Source: Pseudotabrizicola sp.
GTDB taxonomy: Bacteria; Pseudomonadota; Alphaproteobacteria; Rhodobacterales; Rhodobacteraceae
Direction: 5' to 3'
Length of the DNA: 34,186 bases
Assembly (NCBI RefSeq): GCF_030684215.1
Contig: NZ_JAUXOV010000051.1
Span: 1 to 34,186, forward strand
The position numbers were made by a program, and so were the translations under genes. Below are positions 9,066-18,400 of this stretch, piece after piece (positions within the stretch are counted from its first letter, which is position 1; every line of letters begins with the position of its first letter). The notes under the pieces were generated by a model. The model made no database searches and had not been told where the DNA came from. It worked only from the letters and a program-made list of their open reading frames with translations.

Positions 9066-9245
9066 ATGGTTCCCGGCCAAACCACGTGCGGTCGGGTGAA
9101 AAGGGAATACGGTGTGGTGTAGGCAAAAGCCGCCAATTCCGTGACTGCCCCCGCAACTGTAAGCGGCGAGCGACCCCCGATGCCACTGGCCGAATGGCTG
9201 GGAAGGCGGGGCAAGCCCAGACCCGCGAGTCAGGAGACCTGCAAT
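9066..9245 (+). promoter_or_regulatory. Cobalamin riboswitch upstream of the broken ABC importer genes
   Basis: On the plus strand the blocks GGTCGGGTGAAAAGGGAA, CCGTGACTGCCCCCGCAACT, GTAAGCGGCGAGC, GCCACTGG, GGGAAGGCGGGGC and GCGAGTCAGGAGACCTGC are in the expected order and spacing. It is divergent from the bluB riboswitch, with about 205 bases between them. The genes it once controlled (binding protein-dependent corrinoid or siderophore importer) are all damaged. Confidence 0.92.
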
Positions 9246-9290
9246 CGAAGTCAGTATTCACCGGGCGGGGTGCCCCGGAAGGAGTCTTCG

Positions 9291-9440
9291 ATGGACGATA
9301 CATTGCGGCTGCCAGTGGCGACGCCATCCGATTGGGTTGTGCAATTCGCGCTGCATCAGAGTCTGGTTTGCAGGTCATGCAAGCACGATGGGTTGATCTG
9401 CGAACACGGCTTTGACCTGTTGCGGCGGTGTTGGTGGTGA
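9291..9440 (+). CDS. Small ORF directly after the riboswitch, unknown
   Basis: A 49-codon frame (MDDTLRLPVATPSDWVVQFA at its start) lies 45 bases after the third riboswitch and has a strong ribosome site (AAGGAG, six bases from the ATG). It contains CRSCKHDGLICEHG, a cysteine and histidine cluster that could bind metal, but I recognise no family. It may be a genuine small protein, or the start of a gene shortened by deletion like its neighbours. The ABC ATPase remnant begins 20 bases downstream. Confidence 0.35.
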   Translation: MDDTLRLPVATPSDWVVQFALHQSLVCRSCKHDGLICEHGFDLLRRCWW

Positions 9441-9459
9441 ACCGCGAGGGGGCGATCCA

Positions 9460-9910
9460 ATGACCGCCGTTGAATTGACCGCCGTGTGCTGAGGGCCTAA
9501 GGGGCGACCGGATATCCTGTCCAAGATCAGCTTTGCCGTGCCGCATGGCCGACCGCGCCATTGGCACATTATCGGGCGGTGAGCGTCAGCGGGTGATGGT
9601 CGCCCGCGCGCTGGCGCAGCAGCCGCGCGTGATCGTGCTGGACGAACCCACCAATCACCTCGACATCCGTCACCAGATGGAACTGCTGGCGCTGCTCAAG
9701 AGCCTTGGCCTTACGGTGATCGCTACGTTGCATGACCTGACCCTGGCCGCTGAATTTGCTGAACGCGTGCTGATCCTGCGCGATGGCCGCATCCTTGCCG
9801 ATGGCCCGCCCGATCAGGCCTTGTCAGAAATCACCCTCGCCGACGCCTTTCAAGTGAAGGCGCGCATCGACCGCACGAGGCCAAGCCCCCGCTTTTCCTT
9901 TCAACTTTGA
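9460..9910 (+). pseudogene. FecE/BtuD-type ABC importer ATPase, remnant
   Basis: The start [10 protein letters not shown] is followed at once by TGA where relatives have TGG. The frame then continues [19 protein letters not shown], after which everything up to [20 protein letters not shown] is missing. The Walker A P-loop and Q-loop are therefore deleted, while the ABC signature LSGGERQ, Walker B VIVLDEP and the switch region TLHDL remain. The two parts are in different frames. The intact parent would have been about 250 residues, energising import of a corrinoid or ferric siderophore; the upstream riboswitch favours a corrinoid. Confidence 0.88.
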
Positions 9911-9925
9911 CCCAAGGGCACTCAT

Positions 9926-10853
9926 ATGATCCGTCTTTCGCTACTGGCCTTGCTATTTTCTGCCACCACCGCAGCATCCTTTCCGGTGACAGTAAAAAGT
10001 TGTGGCCACGAGGTGACCTTTGATACCGCCCCAACCAAGGCCATTTCAAACGATGTGAACCTGACCGAAATGATGCTTGTCCTTGGCCTGCGCGACAACC
10101 TGATCGGCTATACCGGCATCTCGGGATGGAAGACGCTGGATGAGCAAATGCGCGCAGGCATTGCCGAACTGCCGGAACTGTCTGCCAACCCAACAAGGAA
10201 GTGCTGGCCGGGGCCGAGCCGGACTTTTTCTCCGCCGGCTGGAATTACGGCATGAAGGTTGGCGGCGAGGTCACGCCCGAAACGCTGGAGCCACTTGGCA
10301 TCAGGACTTATGAGTTGATTGAAAGCTGCATCCACATCGGCCCCAAGTCCAAGACCAGTATGGATGATATGTATGCAGATATCCTGAACCTTGGGAAAAT
10401 CTTTGGAGTCGAGACCAAGGCGCAGGACTTGGTCACAGGCTGGCAGACACGTCTGGCCGAGTTGACTAAGGGCGTAGACCGCACTGCCCCCTTGCGCGTT
10501 TTTATCTATGACAGTGGTGAAGAGGCCCCCTTCACAGCCGGGGCCTTTGCGATGCCCACCGCCCTGATCGAGGCGGCGGGATGCACCAACATCATGAACG
10601 ATCTAGAGAAAAGCTGGGCTGAGATCGGCTGGGAGCCGGTTGTGGAACGCACCCGCAGGTCGTGGTGATCGTCAATTATGGCGACGTGACCGCCGAGCAA
10701 AAGATCACATTTATGAAAGAGCACCCCGCCTTTGCCAATATCGACGCCGTGAAGAACGACCGTTTCGTCGTGCTGGACTATGTCGAGGCCACACCGGGCC
10801 CCCGCAACATCGAGGCGGTGGAAAAGCTGGTCGGCGGGTTCTTGGGCAACTGA
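9926..10853 (+). pseudogene. FecB/BtuF-type periplasmic binding protein, two frameshifts
   Basis: A secretion signal (MIRLSLLALLFSATTAASF) leads a TroA-like substrate-binding protein. The first frame is lost near 10189-10192, where one base is missing (NPNKEVLAG expected). The second runs from LAGAEPDFFSAGWNYG to VVERT, and a second missing base near 10649-10654 sends it to a stop; one extra A would restore VVERNPQVVVIVNYGDV. The third frame continues to the stop at 10853. All pieces are collinear and together give the usual length of about 310 residues, so only two single-base losses separate it from an intact gene. Confidence 0.88.
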
Positions 10854-10856
10854 ACC

Positions 10857-11828
10857 ATGGGTGAGGCAACCGCCTTTCCTTCGCGGGCCCGCCGTGCCGG
10901 AACTGCAAGCGGCATAATCCTGATGTCGGCGCTGGTGCTACTGGTCTCAAACATCGTAGCCGTGGCGGTGGGTGCGGTGGCGATCCCGCTTGGCACGGTC
11001 TGGGGTGTGGCGCTGGACCGCATCATGCCCGGAATTGTGACCCCGGACTGGAGTTCAGGCCACGCCAGCATCGTGTGGGAAATCCGCTTTCCCCGCGTGA
11101 TGCTGGCCGGGCTGGTGGGGGCGGGCTTGGGCCTTGTTGGCGCAATTGCCGCGCTGTTGCACACCGGGCTGTTCCTTGGCCTTTTGACCGTGCCACTGAT
11201 GGCTTCTGTCGGTGCACTGGTGGCCACGGTATTGGTGCTGGGGGTGGCGCAACTGGCCGGAAATAGCAGTGCCGACCGGCTGGTGCTAGCAGGGGTGGCG
11301 GTCAGCTTTGTCATCATGGCCTGCGCCAACATATTGATCTTTTTAGGCGATCCGCGCAGCACGCATACGGTGGAGTTCTGGATGCTGGGTGGGCTCGGGC
11401 TTGCGCAGTGGAGCCATCTTCTCTGGCCGCTGGCCGTGCTGATCCCCTGTGGAATCTGGCTTTGGGCACAGGCTGGGCGGCTGAACGCCATGAGCCTCGG
11501 GGAAGAGACTGCCGCCAGCCTTGGGATAGAGGTCGGTCGCTTCCGCCTGACCGTCTTTGTTGCTGCGGCGCTGATCACTGGGGTGATGGTGGCATTTTCG
11601 GGCCTGATCGGTTTTGTCGGGCTGATGATGCCACATCTGGTTCGGCTGGTGGTGGGGGGCGACGCTGCCCGTGTGTTGCCCGGATCGGCCCTGACAGGGG
11701 CGGTATTTTTGATCTGGGCCGATGCAATTGCACGCATCGTGTTGGCACCAGAGGACATTCCCATCGGCGTCGTCACCGGCTTGATCGGTGGGGTCTTTTT
11801 CATCTGGATGATGGCTCGAAGGCAATAA
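10857..11828 (+). CDS. FecCD-type ABC importer permease with internal in-frame deletion
   Basis: A 323-residue polytopic inner-membrane permease of the BtuC/FecCD family, starting three bases after the binding protein gene. Late motifs are intact (GEETAASLGIEVGRFRL, GLIGFVGLMMPHLVRL, PIGVVTGLIGGVFFIW). After GAGLGLVGAI (about residue 97) the sequence passes directly to AALLHTGLFLG. Relatives have about 26 residues in between, including the RNPLADPxLLGISSGAAxG block of the second and third membrane segments. The frame is open, but the product is probably inactive, in line with its broken partners. Confidence 0.85.
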   Translation: MGEATAFPSRARRAGTASGIILMSALVLLVSNIVAVAVGAVAIPLGTVWGVALDRIMPGIVTPDWSSGHASIVWEIRFPRVMLAGLVGAGLGLVGAIAALLHTGLFLGLLTVPLMASVGALVATVLVLGVAQLAGNSSADRLVLAGVAVSFVIMACANILIFLGDPRSTHTVEFWMLGGLGLAQWSHLLWPLAVLIPCGIWLWAQAGRLNAMSLGEETAASLGIEVGRFRLTVFVAAALITGVMVAFSGLIGFVGLMMPHLVRLVVGGDAARVLPGSALTGAVFLIWADAIARIVLAPEDIPIGVVTGLIGGVFFIWMMARRQ

Positions 11829-11841
11829 GCGACGGGGGTAG

Positions 11842-11976
11842 ATGCACTGCAGTGTTGCGGACTGGCATAAAGGCCAGATCATCTATCACTCCTTGACCCT
11901 GATCTGCATCGCAGGCGGCGGCCACACCTTTCTGATGGCGACGCTGGATGAACTTCCGGCCGCCTTCAGCGAGTGA
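11842..11976 (+). CDS. Short ORF after the permease, unknown or truncated
   Basis: A 44-codon frame starting MHCSVADWHKGQIIYHSLTL, with a G-rich stretch (GACGGGGGTAG) before the ATG and 13 bases after the permease stop. It includes a glycine-rich LICIAGGGHTFLMATLDE stretch. I recognise no family. Since the next 150 bases are debris of a peptide transporter, it may be a gene end or start left by a deletion. Confidence 0.3.
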   Translation: MHCSVADWHKGQIIYHSLTLICIAGGGHTFLMATLDELPAAFSE

Positions 11977-12021
11977 GCCGTGCACGACCGGCACGGGTAT
12001 TCCTCATCAGCCTAAATCACG

Positions 12022-12140
12022 CGGATGACCCGGAGCTTCATGCTGTACCAGCTGGGGCAAGAATACATAACCACCGCGCGGGCATCCGCGACATCGAACG
12101 GGTGTATGACATGTATCCGCACGAGATTTCGGGCGGCATG
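12022..12140 (+). pseudogene. Scrap of a peptide (Dpp/Opp) ABC transporter: permease joined to ATPase
   Basis: RMTRSFMLYQLGQEYITTAR fits the EAA-loop region of DppB/DppC-type permeases (R-L-T-R-S-x-M-L-E-V-L-x-Q-D-Y-I-R-T-A-R-A). After a frame change the next codons read IRDIERVYDMYPHEISGGM, the region just before and including the ABC signature of DppD/OppD ATPases (YPHEFSGGM). The joint is near 12083. At least the C-terminus of the permease and the N-terminal half of the ATPase must have been deleted between them. Confidence 0.6.
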
Positions 12141-12277
12141 CCTCCGGCCAAGGTAAGCAATCCGTCCGATGCCACACTGCCTGCAATGCCGCCAAAGTGC
12201 CAAAGCCGCGCGGCACGCCCGGTGGGCACCCAAGCACCGACGCTGTCACCATCATGGGGCAAAGGCACTCTCCGGTG

Positions 12278-12664
12278 TCAGGTGTGGGTGGATTGCTTGC
12301 GCAACCGGCGCAGGTGCCAGCGATAAATCACCGGGGCCAGCACATGATCATAAGCTGCACTCGCGATCTGCCGGATCCCCGGCAAGCCTATGATCCTGCC
12401 CAGGAAACGATAGCGCGGCATCTGCGCCCAAAGCACCAGAAAGGCCGGAATGCCCGATGCTAGCTGGCCGTCATGCAGCACATAAAGCCGCCGTGCCGCC
12501 GTATCGGCATCGAGCCCCCACTGGTCCCGCGCATCGGTGTTCAGATCATCAAACCGGATTGGTAGGCCCGCTTTGCCCGCATAGCGCGCGTAATGCCCGA
12601 TTTCAAAATTACACACCGGGCAGTTGGCGTTGTACAGAACGGATGTCTTGGCGCTGTTTTCCAT
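12278..12664 (-). CDS. DCC-family thiol-disulfide oxidoreductase-like protein (DUF393)
   Basis: A 128-residue protein of the DCC (YuxK/DUF393) family, a thioredoxin-like fold of largely unknown role. The defining pattern is present as VLYNANCPVCNFEI with Cys15 and Cys18, followed by IRFDDLN. The ATG at 12664 is preferred because it sits just before the conserved block; a TTG at 12682 in the same frame is possible. It lies 252 bases after the DUF3131 gene on the same strand with no sign of coupling. The 3-prime end faces the peptide transporter scrap. Confidence 0.85.
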   Translation of the reverse strand: MENSAKTSVLYNANCPVCNFEIGHYARYAGKAGLPIRFDDLNTDARDQWGLDADTAARRLYVLHDGQLASGIPAFLVLWAQMPRYRFLGRIIGLPGIRQIASAAYDHVLAPVIYRWHLRRLRKQSTHT

Positions 12665-12915
12665 TTTCGACAGATAGGACAACCGTGCGTGAAGTCCAAC
12701 CGGCTGCGCCTTGGCTGTAACTTCCCATGTGCCCGCGCCGAGCTGGCTTGTTCGCCCTGTGGATCGTTTACCTTTTTAGGTTGGGTTTCCGTCAGATCTG
12801 GTGTGACTTCAGAACAATCTTCAGCCCTCCGAACGAAATCCCGCGGCTCAGGATGCTGAAGCCAGGCTTCGGTTCGAGGTGTGCGTTTCGTCGTCCAACC
12901 CATCCAAAGGGCAGG

Positions 12916-15453
12916 TCAAGGCCGATCCAGGCTCTTGTCCATGACTATTGCCGCAACACTTTGCAAAATGATGCCGTTGGTGTTGATATCGGAATTGTTA
13001 GACGTTGGCATGCCGGTTTCAACGAAAATGCATGACGCAAACCCGAACTGTTCCCTTGCCTTTTCGCGGACGTATCGGAGCAATCGGCTGCTGTGAGGAT
13101 GTTCGATGACCGCAGCCCACAGGTAGGCGGCTTTGCAGCTTATGGCCAACTGGCTTTGGTCTGCGCTTGTATCAATACTCTTGCCATCCTTATCGACCAG
13201 AATCCGCCACGGCTGTTCACTTTCACCCAGTTGCAGCCCTTGGTAGGTAAACCAAGGTGATCGGTTGATTGGCGTTTCTGAGGGGCAAAGCAGACGGCCA
13301 TCTTGTTGGTATTGAATCAGCATGGCCGTAAACAGCGTATCGGCAAGATAGCCAGACGCGACGTCAAGGCCATGGTCAAGCGCCTGAAGAAGCGCGGGTT
13401 CGGTTCCGAACGGGCCCAGTTGCGACAGGGTTGAAAGAAAAGCCATCTTCTGGTCGGCCGAATAGCGTTCGGTAAATCCGGCATAGGGCGTTGATGTTGC
13501 AATTCCCCATGTCGCCATCCCTCGGGCCGAGTAGTCAGTATATTGCGAGCCATCTGCCGGAACCAGAGTCCCCCGCACTATGGAGTGCAGGCTCCCATTC
13601 ACCACCACGCCTGCCAGATCCCAGGTCGCGACCAGCGCCTTGATTTCGGTTTGATCTGCATAGGGATGCTGGGCAAGGTTTGCGAGGGAGGCAAGCAGGC
13701 GCCCGGTATCCGACGCGTTGAAGTTGCGTGTCGTCCTGCCCGTCCCGACAATCACCTCTTCGGGCGGGAGGAGGAGGCCAAGAATCTTGCGGCCTTTGAT
13801 ATTGCGCAGCACGGCCTGAGTCCGTGCCGTGAACCCGTCTTTGTCAATCAAACCCAAGTCGGCTGCGGCGATCAGCGCGTTGATGTGACTGCCGATATCC
13901 CAATTGGTCAGGCGATCATATTGGCTTGCATTGCTACCAGATCCGCTGAAGGCGGCCAAGCATAACCCGGTCCGTCTGTCGGTATGGCGTTCGAAGTAAC
14001 TCCAGGCTGCCTGCGCGTCCTGCATCAGTAAAGTGCGATCAGCCTGCGATACTTTCCCGCTACGACGCAGAAAAGACGGCGATACCACTTCAGTTTTCTG
14101 GAAGGTGGGCAGCAGCGGATCGGGTGGCATGACTGTCGCGACAAGATCGGCAAGCGATGTGATATTGGTCACGCCATTGCCGTCAAGCTGCAGCAGTGCG
14201 CGCAAAACCGAAAGGCGCTGGGCCTGAGTTGTGACGCCCGCCGGGTGGATCAGGACAACCCCGTCATCAAGTGGACCAAGCGCGCGCGCAAGCGCACCTT
14301 CTTGCAGCGGCTCAGCTACGTCTAAGGTCAGCGGCATATGCAGGTTGCCCGCGTCATCCAGACCGCGCCACGCCGAGTTGGTCCTGCCGAGTATGACGGT
14401 GATGCCCGGACTTGGTGTTGTGGCAGTTTCTGTAGGGGGGGCGTATGGCAAATGGACTGGCATCGGCTCTTTGGTGCCAGTGACCCGGAAGCCGACACTT
14501 GCCGCGTCCAGCCCTGCATGGGGTGGGGCGCTCGTGCTGTGGGCAATCCCTGCATTCTTTAGCATGGCGACGAATTCGGCGATGCCTGCAGCAGCTGTTG
14601 GCCAGCCAGAAGGTGCATTGCACAGATGCAGTGCGATCTTTCGGCCAAACGTGGTGCCGTCTCTGACAAGGATGTCGCGGGCCTGCGTCAGCGTTCCCTT
14701 GCCGCGAAGCTCTTTTTCTGACGCGGCACGCGCGAACCGGGCTGCGGCAATGGAAAGGGACTGAACACTGGGAACCGCGAAATCCGTAGCGGAGAACACG
14801 AGCACATTATGGCTTTGCGGTTCAGGTGGGTCCAGAAGCTGGTCTGCTGACTCCAGAAAACTAACACGCCGCCCACCGGAAACGGTCAGCACGTTCGAGG
14901 GCGAAACGCGGTTGCGCAAAGGCAATACCGAGACTTGCGGCAAGGACAGGATCGTTCGCACCCCCGCAGACCGGAGTCCGTCCAGATTGACACGTTGCGC
15001 CCCACCCCGGCAGGCCAATGTGCTGATCCGCCGACCAGCGCGGATATGTTGGGTAAGATCGAGCGTTTCGACCAGTTGGATAAGCGCAAGGCTAGCGAGC
15101 CTTGCCTGAAAATACGGCCGCTGGCCTTCAAGATCAGGAACAAATGGCGCCACTTCGATCAGACCAGGATAATCGGTCCAGACCCGCCGGAGCAAGACCG
15201 CGCGCGGATCATCGGGCATCAGCGGTGCATCGGTCGAAATGGCCGGATCAATCACGCAGACGCAAGGCACTGCCTGTGTCAACAGCGCATCCAGCACCGC
15301 TTCCAGCCCAGCCAGAGACGTTTCAGCCCCGATGTCAGAAAGGACAACCACTGTGTCTGTCCCCTCGCGGTCTCTGGCAAAGGAAAACGCACTGATGGGT
15401 GCAAGCGTGCATGCCGATGCCGAGATCGATGTCAAAAATGTCCGCCGTTTCAC
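12916..15453 (-). CDS. Tat-exported DUF3131 domain protein (putative glycan-acting)
   Basis: An 845-residue protein. The N-terminus VKRRTFLTSISASACTLAPI is a twin-arginine signal, so the product should be periplasmic or extracellular. Residues about 30-430 form an alpha/beta region (TVVVLSDIGAETSLAGLEAV) that may be a degenerate deacetylase-like barrel; this is a guess. Residues about 480-840 are the DUF3131 domain (WDIGSHINALIAAADLGLI near 518-536), a family with a glycoamylase-like helical toroid. The GTG at 15453 overlaps the stop of the upstream synthase gene as GTGA, and AAAGGG precedes it, so the start is fixed by coupling. It probably trims or modifies the polymer made by its partner. 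Confidence 0.85.
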   Translation of the reverse strand: MKRRTFLTSISASACTLAPISAFSFARDREGTDTVVVLSDIGAETSLAGLEAVLDALLTQAVPCVCVIDPAISTDAPLMPDDPRAVLLRRVWTDYPGLIEVAPFVPDLEGQRPYFQARLASLALIQLVETLDLTQHIRAGRRISTLACRGGAQRVNLDGLRSAGVRTILSLPQVSVLPLRNRVSPSNVLTVSGGRRVSFLESADQLLDPPEPQSHNVLVFSATDFAVPSVQSLSIAAARFARAASEKELRGKGTLTQARDILVRDGTTFGRKIALHLCNAPSGWPTAAAGIAEFVAMLKNAGIAHSTSAPPHAGLDAASVGFRVTGTKEPMPVHLPYAPPTETATTPSPGITVILGRTNSAWRGLDDAGNLHMPLTLDVAEPLQEGALARALGPLDDGVVLIHPAGVTTQAQRLSVLRALLQLDGNGVTNITSLADLVATVMPPDPLLPTFQKTEVVSPSFLRRSGKVSQADRTLLMQDAQAAWSYFERHTDRRTGLCLAAFSGSGSNASQYDRLTNWDIGSHINALIAAADLGLIDKDGFTARTQAVLRNIKGRKILGLLLPPEEVIVGTGRTTRNFNASDTGRLLASLANLAQHPYADQTEIKALVATWDLAGVVVNGSLHSIVRGTLVPADGSQYTDYSARGMATWGIATSTPYAGFTERYSADQKMAFLSTLSQLGPFGTEPALLQALDHGLDVASGYLADTLFTAMLIQYQQDGRLLCPSETPINRSPWFTYQGLQLGESEQPWRILVDKDGKSIDTSADQSQLAISCKAAYLWAAVIEHPHSSRLLRYVREKAREQFGFASCIFVETGMPTSNNSDINTNGIILQSVAAIVMDKSLDRP

Positions 15454-18400
15454 TCCGGCAGCCCTTTCATTGCCTTTGTTTGACCCATGCCGTGCCGCGT
15501 CAGCTTGTCCCAACCTGTAAGCCGCCCGCTGATGGCCGAAATGACCGCGCGGAGTGCCGAGACGTAGATGAGTTGGCGGTAAAACAGGTTCTGCAAGGGC
15601 CAGACCCATAGCAGCCTCATGCTTTCGCGGCGATCGAACCGGAACGCGGCAAGGATCATCAAAATGTCAGCCAGCGGCAACAGGATATAGCCCAGCATCA
15701 TTGCGCGCGATGTGTTTGAAAGATCTGGTGCCTGACCGGCAATCACATCGGCAAGGACCCCGAACAGCAGGGTAAAGAAAATCACGTCCACCAAAGGCGC
15801 AAGGAACGGCAGCACATAGCCAAAAATGATCAGATCAGCGAGCGAGGCGAGCCGCAGCGACGGCGATTCCCGGAAAATGCCCTTGTGCTTCCACAGGGCC
15901 TGCAGGATGCCCGTGTTCCACCGAAGCCGTTGAGCGAGAAGCGACCGCACATCGGCAGGTGCTTCGGTTCGGCCTGTTGCACGCTCTGCATAGGCGATTG
16001 TGTAACCGTTGCGCAGCATCCACATGGTCAGGTCTGTGTCTTCGGTCAGCGTCTCATTTGACAGCATCCCAATGTCGCGCACTGCCTCGACCCGCCAAGC
16101 CCCCAGCGCCCCGGGAACCACGATGATACCATTTATATGATCCTGCGCACGGCGTCCGATATTCTGCGTCGTAAAATATTCCAGCGCCTGCAACCGGGTC
16201 AGAATGTTGCGCTTGTTGCCGACAAGAATGGTCCCCGCCACCGCACCAACCCGAGAGTCGACAAAGGGCTGCACCAGATGGAACACGGCATCAGGGGCGA
16301 TTTCGGTGTCTGCGTCCATGCAGACGGCAATCTCGCTTTCCATTGCCTCGTAAGCAGCGTTCAGCGCCATCCACTTGCCTTGGTTCGGTTGTGTGAGGAT
16401 GGTGACAGCAGGGTGGATGCCATAGGCCCTGCGCACCAGCCGAAGCGTGTCGTCGGTCGACCCGTCATCGACGACGATTACCCGCAGGTTCGGATAGGAC
16501 GAGGCAAGCGCGGTCCGAATACTGCTCAGGATGACCAGGCTTTCATTGAATGCAGGGATGACTATCGTGACAGACGGCAGCACCCGCAGGCGGCTTTCGC
16601 CGGGTGTTTCGCGGCGATGTGCAAGGAAAAGGTAGATCAGGGATCGGGCCATACCCGAGATCAAGACCAGCCAGAACACCCAGTATATCAGTTGCGTAAG
16701 GCCCATGATCGCGCCGAAAGACGCCGAGTCAAAGCCCGATAGACTGACATTTGTTGCAGGCATCAGTGCTGCTGTGGTTGTGCCTAGTATCTCGGCCAGA
16801 GGCACGATCTGATAGCCGCGGTCACGCAACGCCTTTACCAGTGGACCGATTGCTTCGGCAGTATTCATTCCTTTGCTGCGCCCGTCATGCAGCACGATAA
16901 CATTGCCGTAACCAAGGTCGAGGTCACCGATCACTCGATCGACGATCTGTTCGGCGGATATTCCGTCCCAGTCCGGTGGCGCGATGTCGCTGCCGGCCAC
17001 GATATACCCGCGTTCTGCGACGGTCCCGAATACTCTTGCTTCACGCCCATCGAATGGGCCGTCACCGCGAACATAGGGGGGGCGGAAAACACGCATGTCA
17101 TGTCCCGTGATGCCTGCAACCAGCCGATTCGTGGCACTGAGTTCGACCTGCATGCGCCAAGGCTCGATCTCGCCCAGCTTTGGATGTGTGAAGGTGTGGG
17201 TTCCGACAAGATGCCCCTCCTGAACCATCCGCCGTACCAGTTCAGGGTATTTAAGAACCGCGTTGCCCACCACAAAGAAGGCTGCGGGCGCATCTGCAGC
17301 TTTCAGGGCATCGAGAATTTCGGTTGTAGCGTCCAGACTTGGCCCATCGTCAAATGTCAGCGCGACCTGCACGCCGTTGCCGCGACCGAATTTCTGCATC
17401 ACGGCAGGCTGTGGCAATACGGTCCAGTTTTGATCAATGATCTTACCGCTATCCGGATCTTTTCTGATCAGTCGCTGCCCGGTCCGGGGGGGCGTCGACC
17501 ACTGGTAGAACGACCCTTGGCCCTTGAACTGAACCTTATCGGACAAAGACGTGTTTTGCAGGTCTTGCGCGAGGTCACGCCGATCGGTGTCGAACCCGGC
17601 AAGCACGGCCCATACCGCAGGATCTTCTTGTCCGAGGTCTGAGAGCCCGATCTGCGCTATGCCCATTTCTTCAAGGTCAATCAGACTGTTATGTGCCGAG
17701 GCGGCATCAAGAAACCAGATCTGGTGGCGCAACCCGTCCGTGTCGACGAACCGACTGTAAGAATTGCGGGCGTTCTGCGCAAACTCCACCTTACCGCCTG
17801 CGGCGTCGATCCGCACCATCGCCTCGGCAAAGGAAATCGTTTCTGGCTTGGTCTGACCCGATACCCAATCAACAGCCATGAGTCCCAGTGCAGGAACGAA
17901 CTTTTTTGGACCGACTGTCTTTGAAATCTGGAACGCCGTTTCAAGGAACCTGTCGTCGGGTGAAAGCGGTCGGGGGGCTGATCCAATCCAGGGGGAGCCG
18001 AACATTTTGACGATCACATAGTCCGAGGCAGAAGCGATTCCGGGTCGTTGCCAAAGATCGGATTCGGCTGTCAGAATGGTGCAAAGCTGGCTTCCGGTAA
18101 GCTGAAAATCGCGCTGGAGGTCCTTCAGCAATGCCTCGACCCCTGAAAGATCCGCGGTCGCCGGAAAGTCGAGCGTCAGACAGACGCCGGCAGCCTTGAC
18201 CGCCGCTATCGCCGTGCCCACCTCGTCTACCAGTCGGGCCCGGAAATCCGCAGCGCCCAGCCGGTTCAGAAAATCTGTGCGATCTGCTTTGTGGGAAAGC
18301 GAAATGGCCGGCAACAAAAGCGGCGCCGCTACATTTGAACCAAAAATCGGTGCGATTGCTGCGATCAGGTCGGGATCGAGAGAAACCGACGTCAGCCCCG

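Noticed and set aside
10778-11803. A 341-residue minus-strand ORF opposite the permease
   Set aside because: Its composition (Ala, Thr, Pro, Ser rich, no domains) is the usual antisense shadow of a membrane-protein gene, and the plus strand encodes a clear FecCD permease.
15454-15609. Extending the DUF3131 protein to an ATG at 15609
   Set aside because: That would run 52 codons antiparallel to nothing useful and deep into the upstream synthase gene. The GTG at 15453 gives a clean Tat signal and a GTGA overlap.
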